The position numbers and the translations under genes were made by a program. 32,336 bases of DNA from Sulfurovaceae bacterium. GTDB lineage: Bacteria > Campylobacterota > Campylobacteria > Campylobacterales > Sulfurovaceae. Numbering within the stretch: the stretch's first letter is position 1; the number at the start of each line of letters is the position of its first letter. The stretch spans positions 1-32,336 of the forward strand of contig JAOZOG010000003.1 of assembly GCA_029933395.1 (NCBI GenBank), given 5' to 3'. Below the pieces are notes generated by a model, which saw only the letters and a program-made list of their open reading frames with translations, was not told the origin of the DNA and did no database searches. Shown piece after piece: positions 15,298 through 23,442 of the stretch.

Positions 15298-15853
15298 TCG
15301 ATTATGGTTGCTTCCGGTTGGGGCAGCGCTTGTACTGCTCAGCGGATGTGGTGATGACAAAAAGAAAACAGAAACGGAAACGGCGACAAAAACAGACGCT
15401 ATTGTCGTAACGGAGGGCGCCGTCAAGGAGCTCAAAGAGACAAAAGGCAAAGAGAACAGCGGCCAATTCTACTACTCTTATAACAAAGAGAAAAATACCA
15501 GCGAGTATAACTCTGAGGAGAACAAGGTCAGAACGGAGCTGGATGCCTACCGGGATATCCGTTCCCCTTATGAGCGTGTGCAGATTACTCTGATGGTTCA
15601 GCAGCTCAGCCCGGATTATCGGCTGCTATGTTCTGCCTGTCATGACGATTATGCCAATGGCGTGATTGGGCCAGCCTTGCTGGATAAAAATTCGGAGTAT
15701 ATCTTCAAACAGATTATGGCATTCAAGACCGGTGAAAAGAAAAATGCCTTGATGAAAGATCTCGTATCGAGAATCGGTGAAGAGCGACTGAAGGGGATTG
15801 CGGTGGAGATCGAGAGATTCAATAGACAAGTTCAAGAAATGAGGAGTAAATAG
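15290..15853 (+). CDS. nosC1: Lipoprotein monohaem cytochrome c (NosC1)
   Basis: From the ATG at 15290 the protein is 187 residues. The longer open frame (from 15254) lies inside nosG, while AAAGGAGC precedes 15290. A lipobox LLSGC with C20 predicts a membrane-anchored lipoprotein. A charged linker follows, then a small cytochrome c domain with C114-S-A-C117-H118 and NGVIGPALL after it. A Met in the MAFKTGEKKNALM region could be the sixth ligand. It is an expected electron carrier between NosGH and NosZ. It overlaps nosG by eight bases and nosC2 by one. Confidence 0.9.
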   Translation: MLNRLWLLPVGAALVLLSGCGDDKKKTETETATKTDAIVVTEGAVKELKETKGKENSGQFYYSYNKEKNTSEYNSEENKVRTELDAYRDIRSPYERVQITLMVQQLSPDYRLLCSACHDDYANGVIGPALLDKNSEYIFKQIMAFKTGEKKNALMKDLVSRIGEERLKGIAVEIERFNRQVQEMRSK

Positions 15854-16389
15854 TGATCAAGCATATTATAGCGGCTGTGGTGACACTGCTGGCAGCATGG
15901 GCAATGTTTTTGGTGTATCAGTCAGACAAAGAGGTAAATAAACTCGAAGAGATACAGAAAATGATCAAGAAGACGCAGGTCAAAGTCAATCTGGGCAATA
16001 CAGAAAGTGTGACTCAAGAGAGTGCAGCGACTGAGAAAGCATCAAGCGAGAGCGTAGAGAAAGAGCAGGCGAAAAAGAAACAAGAGCTTGATGAAAAACT
16101 CCAGGCACTCAAAAACAAAGCAGGGAATGTCGCAGCATTCAAAGTCAGTCCGCTCTATAAGCAGAAGTGTGCCTCCTGTCATGGTGTCAATGGTGAGGGA
16201 ATCATCGGTCCCAAATTGATCGGGGACAGCAGCGAAAAGATCCACCAGGCACTTCTGGAGTTCAAATCAGGCAAAAGAAAGAACTATGTTATGTATGGTC
16301 TTTTGAGCAAGATGGACGAGGGGCAACTGAAGGAGCTCTCCGATGAGATCGGTACATTCGAACAGAAGCTGCAGGAGATGCAGAAGTAG
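15853..16389 (+). CDS. nosC2: Membrane-anchored monohaem cytochrome c (NosC2)
   Basis: The start is GTG at 15853, overlapping the nosC1 TAG, with GAGGAG upstream. The 178 residues comprise an N-terminal anchor helix (about 3-23), a long charged coiled linker (about 25-95) and a cytochrome c domain with C106-A-S-C109-H110, GEGIIGPKLIG and a later YVMYGLL Met. Its haem domain is clearly related to that of NosC1 (both end with a helix of pattern ELSDEI..FEQ/AVEIERF). It is a likely partner in electron flow to NosZ. A short GGATC hairpin (16401-16414) separates it from nosH. Confidence 0.9.
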   Translation: MIKHIIAAVVTLLAAWAMFLVYQSDKEVNKLEEIQKMIKKTQVKVNLGNTESVTQESAATEKASSESVEKEQAKKKQELDEKLQALKNKAGNVAAFKVSPLYKQKCASCHGVNGEGIIGPKLIGDSSEKIHQALLEFKSGKRKNYVMYGLLSKMDEGQLKELSDEIGTFEQKLQEMQK

Positions 16390-16445
16390 CAATGCGGCAG
16401 GATCCCGAGGGATCTTCACTCCGGTGTGTGATAAAAGGATAGTGA

Positions 16446-17357
16446 ATGGACAGGTATAATGATAGTATCAGAGCGCTGGTCAACGCCCCTCTGTTGAGTA
16501 CACTCTATTACAAAAGCAGGGAGGGTAAGTTTCGGCTCACCCTGAGAGCATGGAGATGGTTGATCGTCATTGTGATCAATCTTCTCTTTTTCCTCTCTTT
16601 CCATATTGACTTGCAGTTGCTGGAAGGAACATTGAATGGATCGAGGCTTTTTGGTTTTCACCTGATTGACCCCTTTACTGCATTGGAGATTTTCGCTGCT
16701 GAGCACCACTTCCATATCAATGTGATTATAGGAAGTGTCACGCTGATTGTATTTTATCTTCTGGTAGGCGGTAAGGCATATTGTGCCTGGGCGTGTCCCT
16801 ATGGTGTTCTCAGCGAAATCGGTGAACGAATCAATCAAATACTGGTTCGAAAGAAACTGATCAAAGAGCATCGCTTCAACCCCAATGTACGTTTTGTTTT
16901 CTGGGGTATCTTTCTGGCTGCAGCCGCAATCGACGGATATCTTGTTTTTGAAGTGATCAACCCAATCGGTTATCTGAGCCGTGCGATCACCTATGGATGG
17001 AGTCTCGCTTTTGTCTGGGTATTCGTCGTTCTGGCAATCGAAATATTCTACTCCAGAAGAGCCTGGTGTAAATATATCTGTCCGGTAGGAACCACTTATA
17101 ATATGCTGGGTTGGGTCAGTGCCACCAAAGTACAGTGGGATATGAACAAGTGTGATCACTGTGGCGCCTGCCTCAGCGCATGCTTTGAAGATCATGTGCT
17201 GGAATTTATCAAACCGAAATACGATAAAGAACGTGCCGAAAAGGGTGTCGAGAAGCAGTTGGTCATCAATGGTGACTGTACGCTCTGTGGTCGATGTTTC
17301 GATGTCTGCCATACTGACGCCTATAATTACGAGTTCAGATTGAAGGATTTGGTATAG
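16446..17357 (+). CDS. nosH: NosH, NapH-like membrane iron-sulfur protein
   Basis: The protein has 303 residues with four or five membrane helices. Two CxxxCP motifs lie at membrane edges, C113-A-W-A-C117-P and CKYICP (about 207-212). A cytoplasmic C-terminal double ferredoxin region has CDHCGACLSAC (about 236) and CTLCGRCFDVC (about 278). NapH-type proteins are quinol-side partners of NapG-type proteins, so NosGH would pass electrons from menaquinol to the periplasm. The ribosome site is AAGGATAG. The nosF ATG follows the stop codon directly. Confidence 0.93.
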   Translation: MDRYNDSIRALVNAPLLSTLYYKSREGKFRLTLRAWRWLIVIVINLLFFLSFHIDLQLLEGTLNGSRLFGFHLIDPFTALEIFAAEHHFHINVIIGSVTLIVFYLLVGGKAYCAWACPYGVLSEIGERINQILVRKKLIKEHRFNPNVRFVFWGIFLAAAAIDGYLVFEVINPIGYLSRAITYGWSLAFVWVFVVLAIEIFYSRRAWCKYICPVGTTYNMLGWVSATKVQWDMNKCDHCGACLSACFEDHVLEFIKPKYDKERAEKGVEKQLVINGDCTLCGRCFDVCHTDAYNYEFRLKDLV

Positions 17358-17999
17358 ATGCTGGTTGTAGCCAAAAATGTCAGTAAGAAATTTATGGGAA
17401 GCTATGTTCTTGACAAAGTGAATATTACGATCAACAGCGGAGACCGCATCGCGATGATGGGGCCCAACGGTGCAGGGAAAACAACGCTGGTGAGGGCAAT
17501 ACTCGGCTTCTATCATATCGACAGCGGTGAGATCTCTGTCAAGGGTTTCGATCCTGTCAAAAAAAGAGTCGAAGTTTTGAAGCATATCAGTTTCATTCCG
17601 CAGCTGCCGCCACCGGTAAAATTGAGTCTCGAAGAGCTCCTGGTTTATGTGGAGCGCAGTTCCGGAGTCTCGAGAAAAAAGATTTTTGAAGAGTCTGCCA
17701 GGATGGATCTGGATCTGAAGAGTCATATCTCAAAGCCCTTTTTCAAACTTTCGGGCGGGATGAAGCAGAAACTGCTTATCGCTATCGCCCTCTCCAAAAA
17801 GAGTGAGCTTCTGATCTTCGATGAGCCGACAGCCAATCTTGACCCCAAGGGGCGGGAAAAATTCTATGAATTGCTGACAGAGATCGACCCGGCCTGCTCG
17901 ACACTCTTTATTACCCATAGGCTGGATGAGATCGAGGGTCTGGTCAATCGAAAGATCTATATGGATCTCGGGAGTGTGACAGAAGATGAGAAGATTTAG
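17358..17999 (+). CDS. nosF: ABC transporter ATPase NosF
   Basis: The 213 residues form a single ABC ATPase domain with Walker A GPNGAGKT (35-42), signature LSGGMKQK (about 131-138), Walker B LLIFDEPTANLDP and a switch His in FITHR. NosF energises the NosDFY complex that matures CuZ. It overlaps the following NosL-like lipoprotein gene by 14 bases, and nosY follows that, so a nosL has been inserted between F and Y. Confidence 0.95.
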   Translation: MLVVAKNVSKKFMGSYVLDKVNITINSGDRIAMMGPNGAGKTTLVRAILGFYHIDSGEISVKGFDPVKKRVEVLKHISFIPQLPPPVKLSLEELLVYVERSSGVSRKKIFEESARMDLDLKSHISKPFFKLSGGMKQKLLIAIALSKKSELLIFDEPTANLDPKGREKFYELLTEIDPACSTLFITHRLDEIEGLVNRKIYMDLGSVTEDEKI

Positions 18000-18492
18000 T
18001 CCTGCCGGCTTCTCGCCAATTGCTTTTTTTGCGACTATCTTGTTTGCGACACTCTTTTTGCTGAGCTTTTCCGGCTGCGAAAAAAAGCCGATCGGTGCGG
18101 TCGACAAGATGCACTGGGACAGGGATATGTGCGAACGCTGCAAAATGGCGATCAGCGATCGCAAATTTGCCGCTCAGATCATCGACCCGAAAAGCGGCAA
18201 AGTCTATAAGTTTGACGACATCGGTTGCGCGGTTCTATGGATGGATGAGACAAATATCCCCTGGAGAGATCAGGCGATTATCTGGGTGACCGATGCAAAA
18301 ACAGGCAAGTGGATCGATGCGAGAAAAGCAAAGTATACCGATGAATCGATTACGCCAATGGCATACGGATTTGCTGCCCATAGTGATGAGACACTTCCGC
18401 CGGACAGTCAGGTACTGAATTTTGGGAAAGTTAGCGAAAAGATCAGAGAGATCGAAAAAATAAACAGTGAAAAGCTGAGGTCATATAAGTGA
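17986..18492 (+). CDS. nosL: NosL copper-chaperone lipoprotein (copy 1)
   Basis: The 168 residues have a lipobox SFSGC (C31) followed by the NosL metal motif M48-C49-E-R-C52-K-M54. The downstream KVYKFDDIGCAVLWM and KWIDARKAKY segments are standard NosL. NosL binds Cu(I) and hands it to the NosDFY/NosZ pathway. The gene overlaps nosF by 14 bases and nosY by four (GTGA). Of the five NosL-like proteins in the window this one is closest to the classical form. Confidence 0.92.
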   Translation: MRRFSPAGFSPIAFFATILFATLFLLSFSGCEKKPIGAVDKMHWDRDMCERCKMAISDRKFAAQIIDPKSGKVYKFDDIGCAVLWMDETNIPWRDQAIIWVTDAKTGKWIDARKAKYTDESITPMAYGFAAHSDETLPPDSQVLNFGKVSEKIREIEKINSEKLRSYK

Positions 18493-19316
18493 AAAATCTT
18501 TTTTTAATTGCGTATCTGGATGTCAAAGAGTCTCTTCGTTCCAAATGGTTCTATGTCTATGCACTTATCTTTGGCGGCCTGATGGCACTCTTTTTTGTTA
18601 CGGGTGTCTCCGACTCCGTTGTGATGGGTTTTACGGGACTGAGCCGAATGCTTCTGATCTTCATCCAGGTGACGATCATTATCCTGCCGATTTTTATCCT
18701 CATCACGACAGTCAAGTCGATCTCCGGTGACAGGGAGAGCAATGTACTTGAGTATATGCTCTCTTTTCCTGTCTCTCTCAAGGATTACTACTGGGGCAAG
18801 ATGCTGGGACGCTTTTCGACCGTTTTCCTGCCTGTATTTCTGGCACTTTTGATGGGTGTAGTTTTCGGGCTTTTCAGCGGGGGAGAAATGCCGTGGAAAA
18901 TGGTCTTTCTCTACTCTGCACTCCTTTTCTCGCTCAGTTTTGTCTTTCTGGGTTTGGCTTTTTTCCTCTCGACGATAGTCAAGTCGACAGATGTCGCACT
19001 GGGCAGCTCTTTTGTTGTCTGGATCGCTATGCTGGCTTTTATCGACATTGCCCTGATGGGACTGATGCTGCAGAACAGGCTGAGCGATGAGGTAATTATC
19101 ACTATCGCGATGCTCAACCCTATTGAAGTCTTTCGGATCGGTGCGATCTCCCTCTTCGATCCGGAACTGACAGTGATCGGCCCGGTCGCTTACTATCTGC
19201 TGGATACACTGGGAGCCAAACTCCTGATGGTCTACGCGCTGGTCTATCCTATACTTGTAGGCGCTCTTTTTGCTTATTTTGGGTATATTGCTTTTAGAAA
19301 AAAAGATCTTTTATAA
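18489..19316 (+). CDS. nosY: ABC transporter permease NosY
   Basis: The 275-residue membrane protein has six predicted helices and matches the NosY/ABC-2 type permease, beginning with LFLIAYLDVKESLRSKWF, a conserved start of the family, with SGDRESNVLEYMLSFPVS between helices two and three. It pairs with NosF and NosD. The GTG start at 18489 overlaps the preceding stop. Nine bases separate it from the next NosL-like gene. Confidence 0.94.
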   Translation: MKNLFLIAYLDVKESLRSKWFYVYALIFGGLMALFFVTGVSDSVVMGFTGLSRMLLIFIQVTIIILPIFILITTVKSISGDRESNVLEYMLSFPVSLKDYYWGKMLGRFSTVFLPVFLALLMGVVFGLFSGGEMPWKMVFLYSALLFSLSFVFLGLAFFLSTIVKSTDVALGSSFVVWIAMLAFIDIALMGLMLQNRLSDEVIITIAMLNPIEVFRIGAISLFDPELTVIGPVAYYLLDTLGAKLLMVYALVYPILVGALFAYFGYIAFRKKDLL

Positions 19317-19325
19317 GGAAATACT

Positions 19326-19790
19326 ATGAAAAAGCTACTATTGGCGCTGTTGCTTTGTGCAGGAACGCTTCCGGCAGGAGAGATCAGCCCTGTCGATCAA
19401 AACAGTACGGACCCCGTCTATCAGCTTGCTTTGAAAAAATATCCCAAATGGCTCTGTGAAGCAACACTTGAGAATGGAAAAGTGATGCAGTTTGTTTCGG
19501 TCAAATCGATGATGCAGGTCTATTATCATCAGGAGTATTTTATCAAGCACAAATTGATGGAGAGTCCAATCAAGGCACTCTATGTACAGGATTATATGAG
19601 TGGAGAGAGGATCGATGCAACAAAGGCAGTCTATCTTTTCGGGAGCAAAATTGTCGGCCCGCATGGGGATGACCTGATCCCTTTCGCTTCGGAAGAGCGC
19701 GCAAAACTTTTTATGATGAAAAATGCCGGAACGAAAATTTTACCTTATACGAAGCTGACCAAAGGATTGATTCGCTACCTGGATATGTGA
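19326..19790 (+). CDS. NosL-like periplasmic protein without CxxC (copy 2)
   Basis: The 154 residues have a Sec signal (MKKLLLALLLCAGTLPAG) and then a NosL-type domain recognisable from KYPKWLCEATLENGKVMQF, SVKSMMQVYY and LFGSKIVGPHGDDLIPFASE. It closely parallels the C-terminal domain of the protein at 21336, but the CPVCGM metal motif is missing and C44 is the only cysteine after the signal. Metal binding would have to use Met, His or C44. It is the last gene of the nosB transcript by spacing; 88 bp follow before the PAS gene. It may be a partner or a decayed copy. Confidence 0.8.
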   Translation: MKKLLLALLLCAGTLPAGEISPVDQNSTDPVYQLALKKYPKWLCEATLENGKVMQFVSVKSMMQVYYHQEYFIKHKLMESPIKALYVQDYMSGERIDATKAVYLFGSKIVGPHGDDLIPFASEERAKLFMMKNAGTKILPYTKLTKGLIRYLDM

Positions 19791-19878
19791 GCCGCGACAA
19801 GAAAAAGAGATCTGTGCATCGTTTTAGTCGAGAGGACTGAAGCTATCTATTTGATAAAATTCCAAAAGGATGAATACT

Positions 19879-20400
19879 ATGAAGAGACCGGAACCAATTG
19901 ATGAAGAGATCATACTCAAAAACAATGTCTATATCGAGAGCGATACCGATACCAAAGGGATCATCACCTACTGTAATGACTATTTCGCCGAAATTTCAGG
20001 CTACAGCAAAGAGGAGCTGATCGGGCAGCCGCACAGTATTGTCCGGCATCCCGATATGCCCAGGATACTCTTCAAGATCCTTTGGGATCGCATACAAAGC
20101 GGGCAGAACTTCGTTGCCGCAGTCAAAAATCTTGCCAAAGACGGACGATACTATTGGGTTTTTACCGATTTTGAAGTGCTTAAAGATGAAAATGGTGATA
20201 TTGTCGGATATAAAGCTTCCAGAAAGAAAATCTCAAAACATGTAACGGATGTACTCGATCCTATCTATAGAAAACTGGTCGAGATCGAAAAAGAGGGCGG
20301 TATGGAAGCGTCAGAAAAATATTTGACAGAGTTCCTGCACTCCCATGGCAGTGATATCACGGTGGACAATATGCTCGAAGAGATCCATCGGCTATACTAA
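19879..20400 (+). CDS. Single-domain PAS sensor protein, Aer-like
   Basis: The protein has 173 residues. A PAS domain (about 10-115) closely resembles the FAD-binding PAS of the aerotaxis receptor Aer, with ISGYSKEELIGQPHSIVRHP, DGRYYWVFTDFEVL and GYKASRKKIS. A short helical tail (about 120-173) carries no HAMP, kinase or methyl-accepting domain. The ATG at 19879 is preferred over one at 19870 because AAAAGGAT would overlap the earlier start. Aer-type PAS domains read redox state through flavin. Here it must signal through a partner, perhaps a chemoreceptor or the two-component kinase. No membrane segment is present. Confidence 0.85.
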   Translation: MKRPEPIDEEIILKNNVYIESDTDTKGIITYCNDYFAEISGYSKEELIGQPHSIVRHPDMPRILFKILWDRIQSGQNFVAAVKNLAKDGRYYWVFTDFEVLKDENGDIVGYKASRKKISKHVTDVLDPIYRKLVEIEKEGGMEASEKYLTEFLHSHGSDITVDNMLEEIHRLY

Positions 20401-20428
20401 GCGGGATGTGTCAGAGTTTAGCTCCTCT

Positions 20429-20460
20429 TTAACATGGATTTAACACTAACTAACGATAAT
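20429..20460 (+). promoter_or_regulatory. Promoter of NosL-like gene with TTAAC-N6-TTAAC direct repeat
   Basis: TTAAC occurs at 20429-20433 and 20440-20444. Ten bases on is GATAAT (20455-20460) as -10. The predicted start near 20467 leaves a short leader with AAGGAGAG. The architecture is identical to the tonB and nosA promoters. Confidence 0.65.
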
Positions 20461-20488
20461 TGAGTTATCAAAAATATAAGGAGAGAAA

Positions 20489-21241
20489 ATGAAAAAAGTT
20501 CTATTGGCGCTTCTGGTGCTTGCAGGAATGACGAGTATCGCAAATGCGGAGATGAAGTGTGCACCGGGGAAATGTGCGGCAGGCAAATGTGGTGCTGCAA
20601 TGAAATCAGGCAATAAGCCTAAAAAAATGACGAAGATGTTTCAGATGGTACCGGCAGACAAGGCGACGATCCTGCAAAAAGGGGATGCCAAAATGTTCTG
20701 TCCCGAGTGCGGTATGACACTGCCGATGTTCTACAAGACCAACCACGCGGCAACGGTAGATGGCAAAGTGAAACAGTACTGCTCTATCCATTGTGTTGTG
20801 GAGGATATGAAAAAAGGCTCCAAGCTGGAAGATATCAAAGTGGTCGATGTCAAAAGCTTGAAGTTTATCCCGGCTGAAAAAGCTTTTTATGTCGTAGGCA
20901 GCAGCAAAAAGGGAACGATGACGATGGTCAGCAAGTATGCGTTTGCCAACAAAGTCGATGCTGAAGCTTTTGCCAAAGAGAATGGGGGCAAGGTGGTTGA
21001 CTTCAAAGGTGCGTTGAAAGCGGCAGAAGATGATTTTGACAAGGACAGCACCATGATTGCCAAAAAGCAGAAGATGATGGCGCAAAAAGGTGAGATGATG
21101 TATGGCAAAATGTGTCAGAAGACAGACAAGAAGTTTGCCACTACAGCAGAGGCAAAAGCCTTTATTGTAGAGAATAAACTCTGCAAAGATTTGAATCCGA
21201 AGCAGTTGCAGGCAGTGGGACTCTACCTGAAGAGCAGATAA
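20489..21241 (+). CDS. NosL-domain protein with Cys-rich N-terminus and C-terminal two-Cys module (copy 3)
   Basis: The protein has 250 residues. The Sec signal ends at about A20. The mature N-terminus has C24-x4-C29-x4-C34 in KCAPGKCAAGKCG. A NosL domain (about 48-190) has FCPECGM (C71, C74, M76) and YCSIHC (C98, C102). The last 50 residues (201-250) have C209 and C232 and end QLQAVGLYL. This tail resembles a small cytochrome c fold but lacks CxxCH, and it is shared with the next gene. Three thiol/thioether-rich regions make it a likely periplasmic copper-binding protein. It has its own TTAAC-type promoter. Confidence 0.82.
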   Translation: MKKVLLALLVLAGMTSIANAEMKCAPGKCAAGKCGAAMKSGNKPKKMTKMFQMVPADKATILQKGDAKMFCPECGMTLPMFYKTNHAATVDGKVKQYCSIHCVVEDMKKGSKLEDIKVVDVKSLKFIPAEKAFYVVGSSKKGTMTMVSKYAFANKVDAEAFAKENGGKVVDFKGALKAAEDDFDKDSTMIAKKQKMMAQKGEMMYGKMCQKTDKKFATTAEAKAFIVENKLCKDLNPKQLQAVGLYLKSR

Positions 21242-21335
21242 GAACCTTCGCAGTTGGTGCTTGTTTTGCTCCGCACTTCTGCGGGGTAAAATTTCGGACT
21301 ATTTGTTGGTGTGGCAATAAAAAAGGATTGATTGA

Positions 21336-22013
21336 ATGAAAAGTGTAGCTTTTTTCGTAATACTCCTGGCTCTGCCGCTTTTTTCCGGGGAGATGAGTGC
21401 GGCAAAAATTGTCAAACTTGCCAATAAGGGTGAAAAAATTGTGAAGACACTCTGCGAGAAAGAAAAACTTCCCGATTCTACCGGTACGATTGAACAATTG
21501 ATACCAAAAATTAAAAAATCACAGGCTTGCCCACCTCTGTCCAAATCAAGGCTTGAAGCCGTTGCCTACTACCTTAGTAACGGCAGCATGAAGCTTTCCA
21601 AAAAGCATATTGACGTGCCTGGTAATGCAAAATGTCCGGTATGCGGCATGTTCGTCAGCAAATACCCCAAATGGGCCGCATTGATGGTGGTTGATGGTAA
21701 AAAGTACTATTTTGACGGTGTTAAAGATCTGATGAAATTTTATATTTTTGATGGAGATTTTCCCTATGACCGGAGCAAGGTCACCGAAATCACTGTGACC
21801 GATTTCTATACACTCGAAGGCATCCCTGCCAAAGAGGCCTATTATGTGACAGGGTCCAATCTGTTCGGCCCTATGGGAAATGAGCTGATTCCCTTCAAAA
21901 CAGAAGAGGCGGCCAAGAATTTTATGCGTGATCATCAGGGCGAAGCGATCGTGCGTTTCGATCAGATCACGCCCAAGATGGTGATGGCCCTTGACGGTAT
22001 CGAGCAGGAGTAG
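21336..22013 (+). CDS. NosL-domain protein with N-terminal two-Cys module (copy 4)
   Basis: The protein has 225 residues. After the Sec signal (about 1-18) comes a haem-less module (about 31-82) with C40 and C65 and the ending RLEAVAYYL, the same pattern as the C-terminal module of the preceding protein. A NosL domain follows with CPVCGM (C100, C103, M105), KYPKWAALMVVDGKKYYF and LFGPMGNELIPF. It is probably a periplasmic copper carrier. The preceding 94-bp gap holds a small CCGCA-CTTC-TGCGG hairpin (21271-21284) and no clear promoter. It leads into the transporter genes and is probably co-transcribed with them. Confidence 0.85.
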   Translation: MKSVAFFVILLALPLFSGEMSAAKIVKLANKGEKIVKTLCEKEKLPDSTGTIEQLIPKIKKSQACPPLSKSRLEAVAYYLSNGSMKLSKKHIDVPGNAKCPVCGMFVSKYPKWAALMVVDGKKYYFDGVKDLMKFYIFDGDFPYDRSKVTEITVTDFYTLEGIPAKEAYYVTGSNLFGPMGNELIPFKTEEAAKNFMRDHQGEAIVRFDQITPKMVMALDGIEQE

Positions 22014-22019
22014 GGCTCG

Positions 22020-22274
22020 ATGATCAAGCCTTTTTATCTGTTGGGCGTATCGCTACTCCTGCTGGTCGCCTTCGTGGGTCTACATTATACTTTGAGTGAC
22101 AGAAAAGATATGGTGGACGACATCACAAACATTGCGGATATCAGCCGGATCTCTTCACCCTCTCTGAGTGTTGCCTGGTACGAGCCGAGGCTTCACCTGA
22201 TAGAAGCAGCAGGCAACTGCGCCTATCCCGAAATGATATCGCTTGACAGGATGGATTTTGTCTATGCAGAGTAG
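22020..22274 (+). CDS. Small membrane-anchored protein of unknown function
   Basis: The protein has 84 residues with one N-terminal membrane helix (about 5-25) and a periplasmic-type tail containing one Cys (NCAYPEM). It begins six bases after the NosL-like gene and overlaps the following permease gene by 11 bases, which supports real expression. I do not recognise a family. It may be an accessory subunit of the transporter. Confidence 0.6.
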   Translation: MIKPFYLLGVSLLLLVAFVGLHYTLSDRKDMVDDITNIADISRISSPSLSVAWYEPRLHLIEAAGNCAYPEMISLDRMDFVYAE

Positions 22275-23442
22275 TCCCTTTTTCTATTTTCTGACACTGG
22301 AATTTTTCAAGGAACGCAGGAAACATATCGGAGTGATCGCTATCTCGCTGGTGATTCTCTTCTTGCTCAGCAGTGTACTTTTTATCTCTTCATCCATCCG
22401 GTATTCTCTGGTGCAGACCCTGGAGTGGGAGCCTGATTTTGTCGTGCAGCGTATTCAGGGTGGTGAACGGGTTGATACACCGATCTCGTGGATCGACGAT
22501 ATCGTGGAAGTGCATGGGGTGGACGAGGTCACACCACGTGTCTATGGGCGCTACTTTTTCAAACCCAAAGGGGTCTCATTTTTGATTGTGGGGGTAGACT
22601 TTATGGATGAGCAGAGCCACCGGGCACTGCGAAAAATCATGAACGAGACAGATTTGAAGCAGTTTTTGCAGGGAGACCGGATGTTGGTTGGAGAGGGTGT
22701 TTCGAGCTATCTCAAAGCACACTTCTATCCCAAAGACTACACCTTTTTGACGCCGAAAGGCAGTTTCAAAAAGGTGGAGATATTCAAAATACTTCCCCGA
22801 AGTGGCAATCTGCTCTCCAATGATATGATCATCATGCCAATCGCTCTGGCTCAGGAGATTCTGGGGATGGGGGAGGAGAAGGTAAGTGATATCGCCTTCA
22901 ACGTACCCAATGATGACGAGTGGGACAATGTGGCGGACAAGATCAGTACCTTTCACTACGACTTGCGTGTACTGACCAAAGAGGATATCAAAAAAGCGTA
23001 TGAGAATCTCTACAACTACAAGGGCGGTATCTTTTTGATCCTTTTCCTGATTACGATGGTGACATTTGTGCTGATTCTCTATCAGCGCTATGCGATGGTC
23101 TATTCGAGTGAACGGCGGCATATCGGGCTGCTCAGGGCACTGGGGTGGAGTATTCATGATGTCTTGAAGTTGAAGTTCTTCGAGACGATGATGGTTGTGA
23201 TCGTCGCTTTTGTGCTGGGTGTGACACTGGCGTATCTCTATGTCTTTGTTCTGGGAGCGCCGCTGATGAGAGAGATTTTTCTGGGTGGCGCCAACCTGCA
23301 CAATGAAGTCGTTCTGGTTCCGGTACTCGATTTCACCGTACTGAGTACCATCTTTCTGATCTATGCCGTTCCTTTTGTTTCGGCCGTACTGATCCCCGTC
23401 TGGAGAATCGCTGTGACCGACCCCAAGGAGGCAATGCTATGA
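22264..23442 (+). CDS. FtsX/MacB-type ABC transporter permease
   Basis: From the ATG at 22264 the protein has 392 residues (an upstream ATG at 22243 lacks a ribosome site and lies deeper in the previous gene). There is one N-terminal helix (about 22-42), a large periplasmic domain (about 50-260) and three C-terminal helices with SERRHIGLLRALGWSIHDV between them, the classical FtsX-domain signature. It ends in TDPKEAML, also typical. MacB/LolE-type machines act on substrates in the periplasm or outer membrane and do not carry them across the inner membrane. It is paired with the ATPase at 23439. The context suggests a role in copper-site assembly or lipoprotein release. Confidence 0.88.
   Translation: MQSSPFFYFLTLEFFKERRKHIGVIAISLVILFLLSSVLFISSSIRYSLVQTLEWEPDFVVQRIQGGERVDTPISWIDDIVEVHGVDEVTPRVYGRYFFKPKGVSFLIVGVDFMDEQSHRALRKIMNETDLKQFLQGDRMLVGEGVSSYLKAHFYPKDYTFLTPKGSFKKVEIFKILPRSGNLLSNDMIIMPIALAQEILGMGEEKVSDIAFNVPNDDEWDNVADKISTFHYDLRVLTKEDIKKAYENLYNYKGGIFLILFLITMVTFVLILYQRYAMVYSSERRHIGLLRALGWSIHDVLKLKFFETMMVVIVAFVLGVTLAYLYVFVLGAPLMREIFLGGANLHNEVVLVPVLDFTVLSTIFLIYAVPFVSAVLIPVWRIAVTDPKEAML

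Noticed and set aside
14359..15450. 363-codon minus-strand ORF
   Set aside because: Antisense to nosG and parts of its neighbours, whose Cys motifs are intact on the plus strand.
16416..17726. 436-codon minus-strand ORF
   Set aside because: Antisense to nosH and nosF, both complete with motifs.
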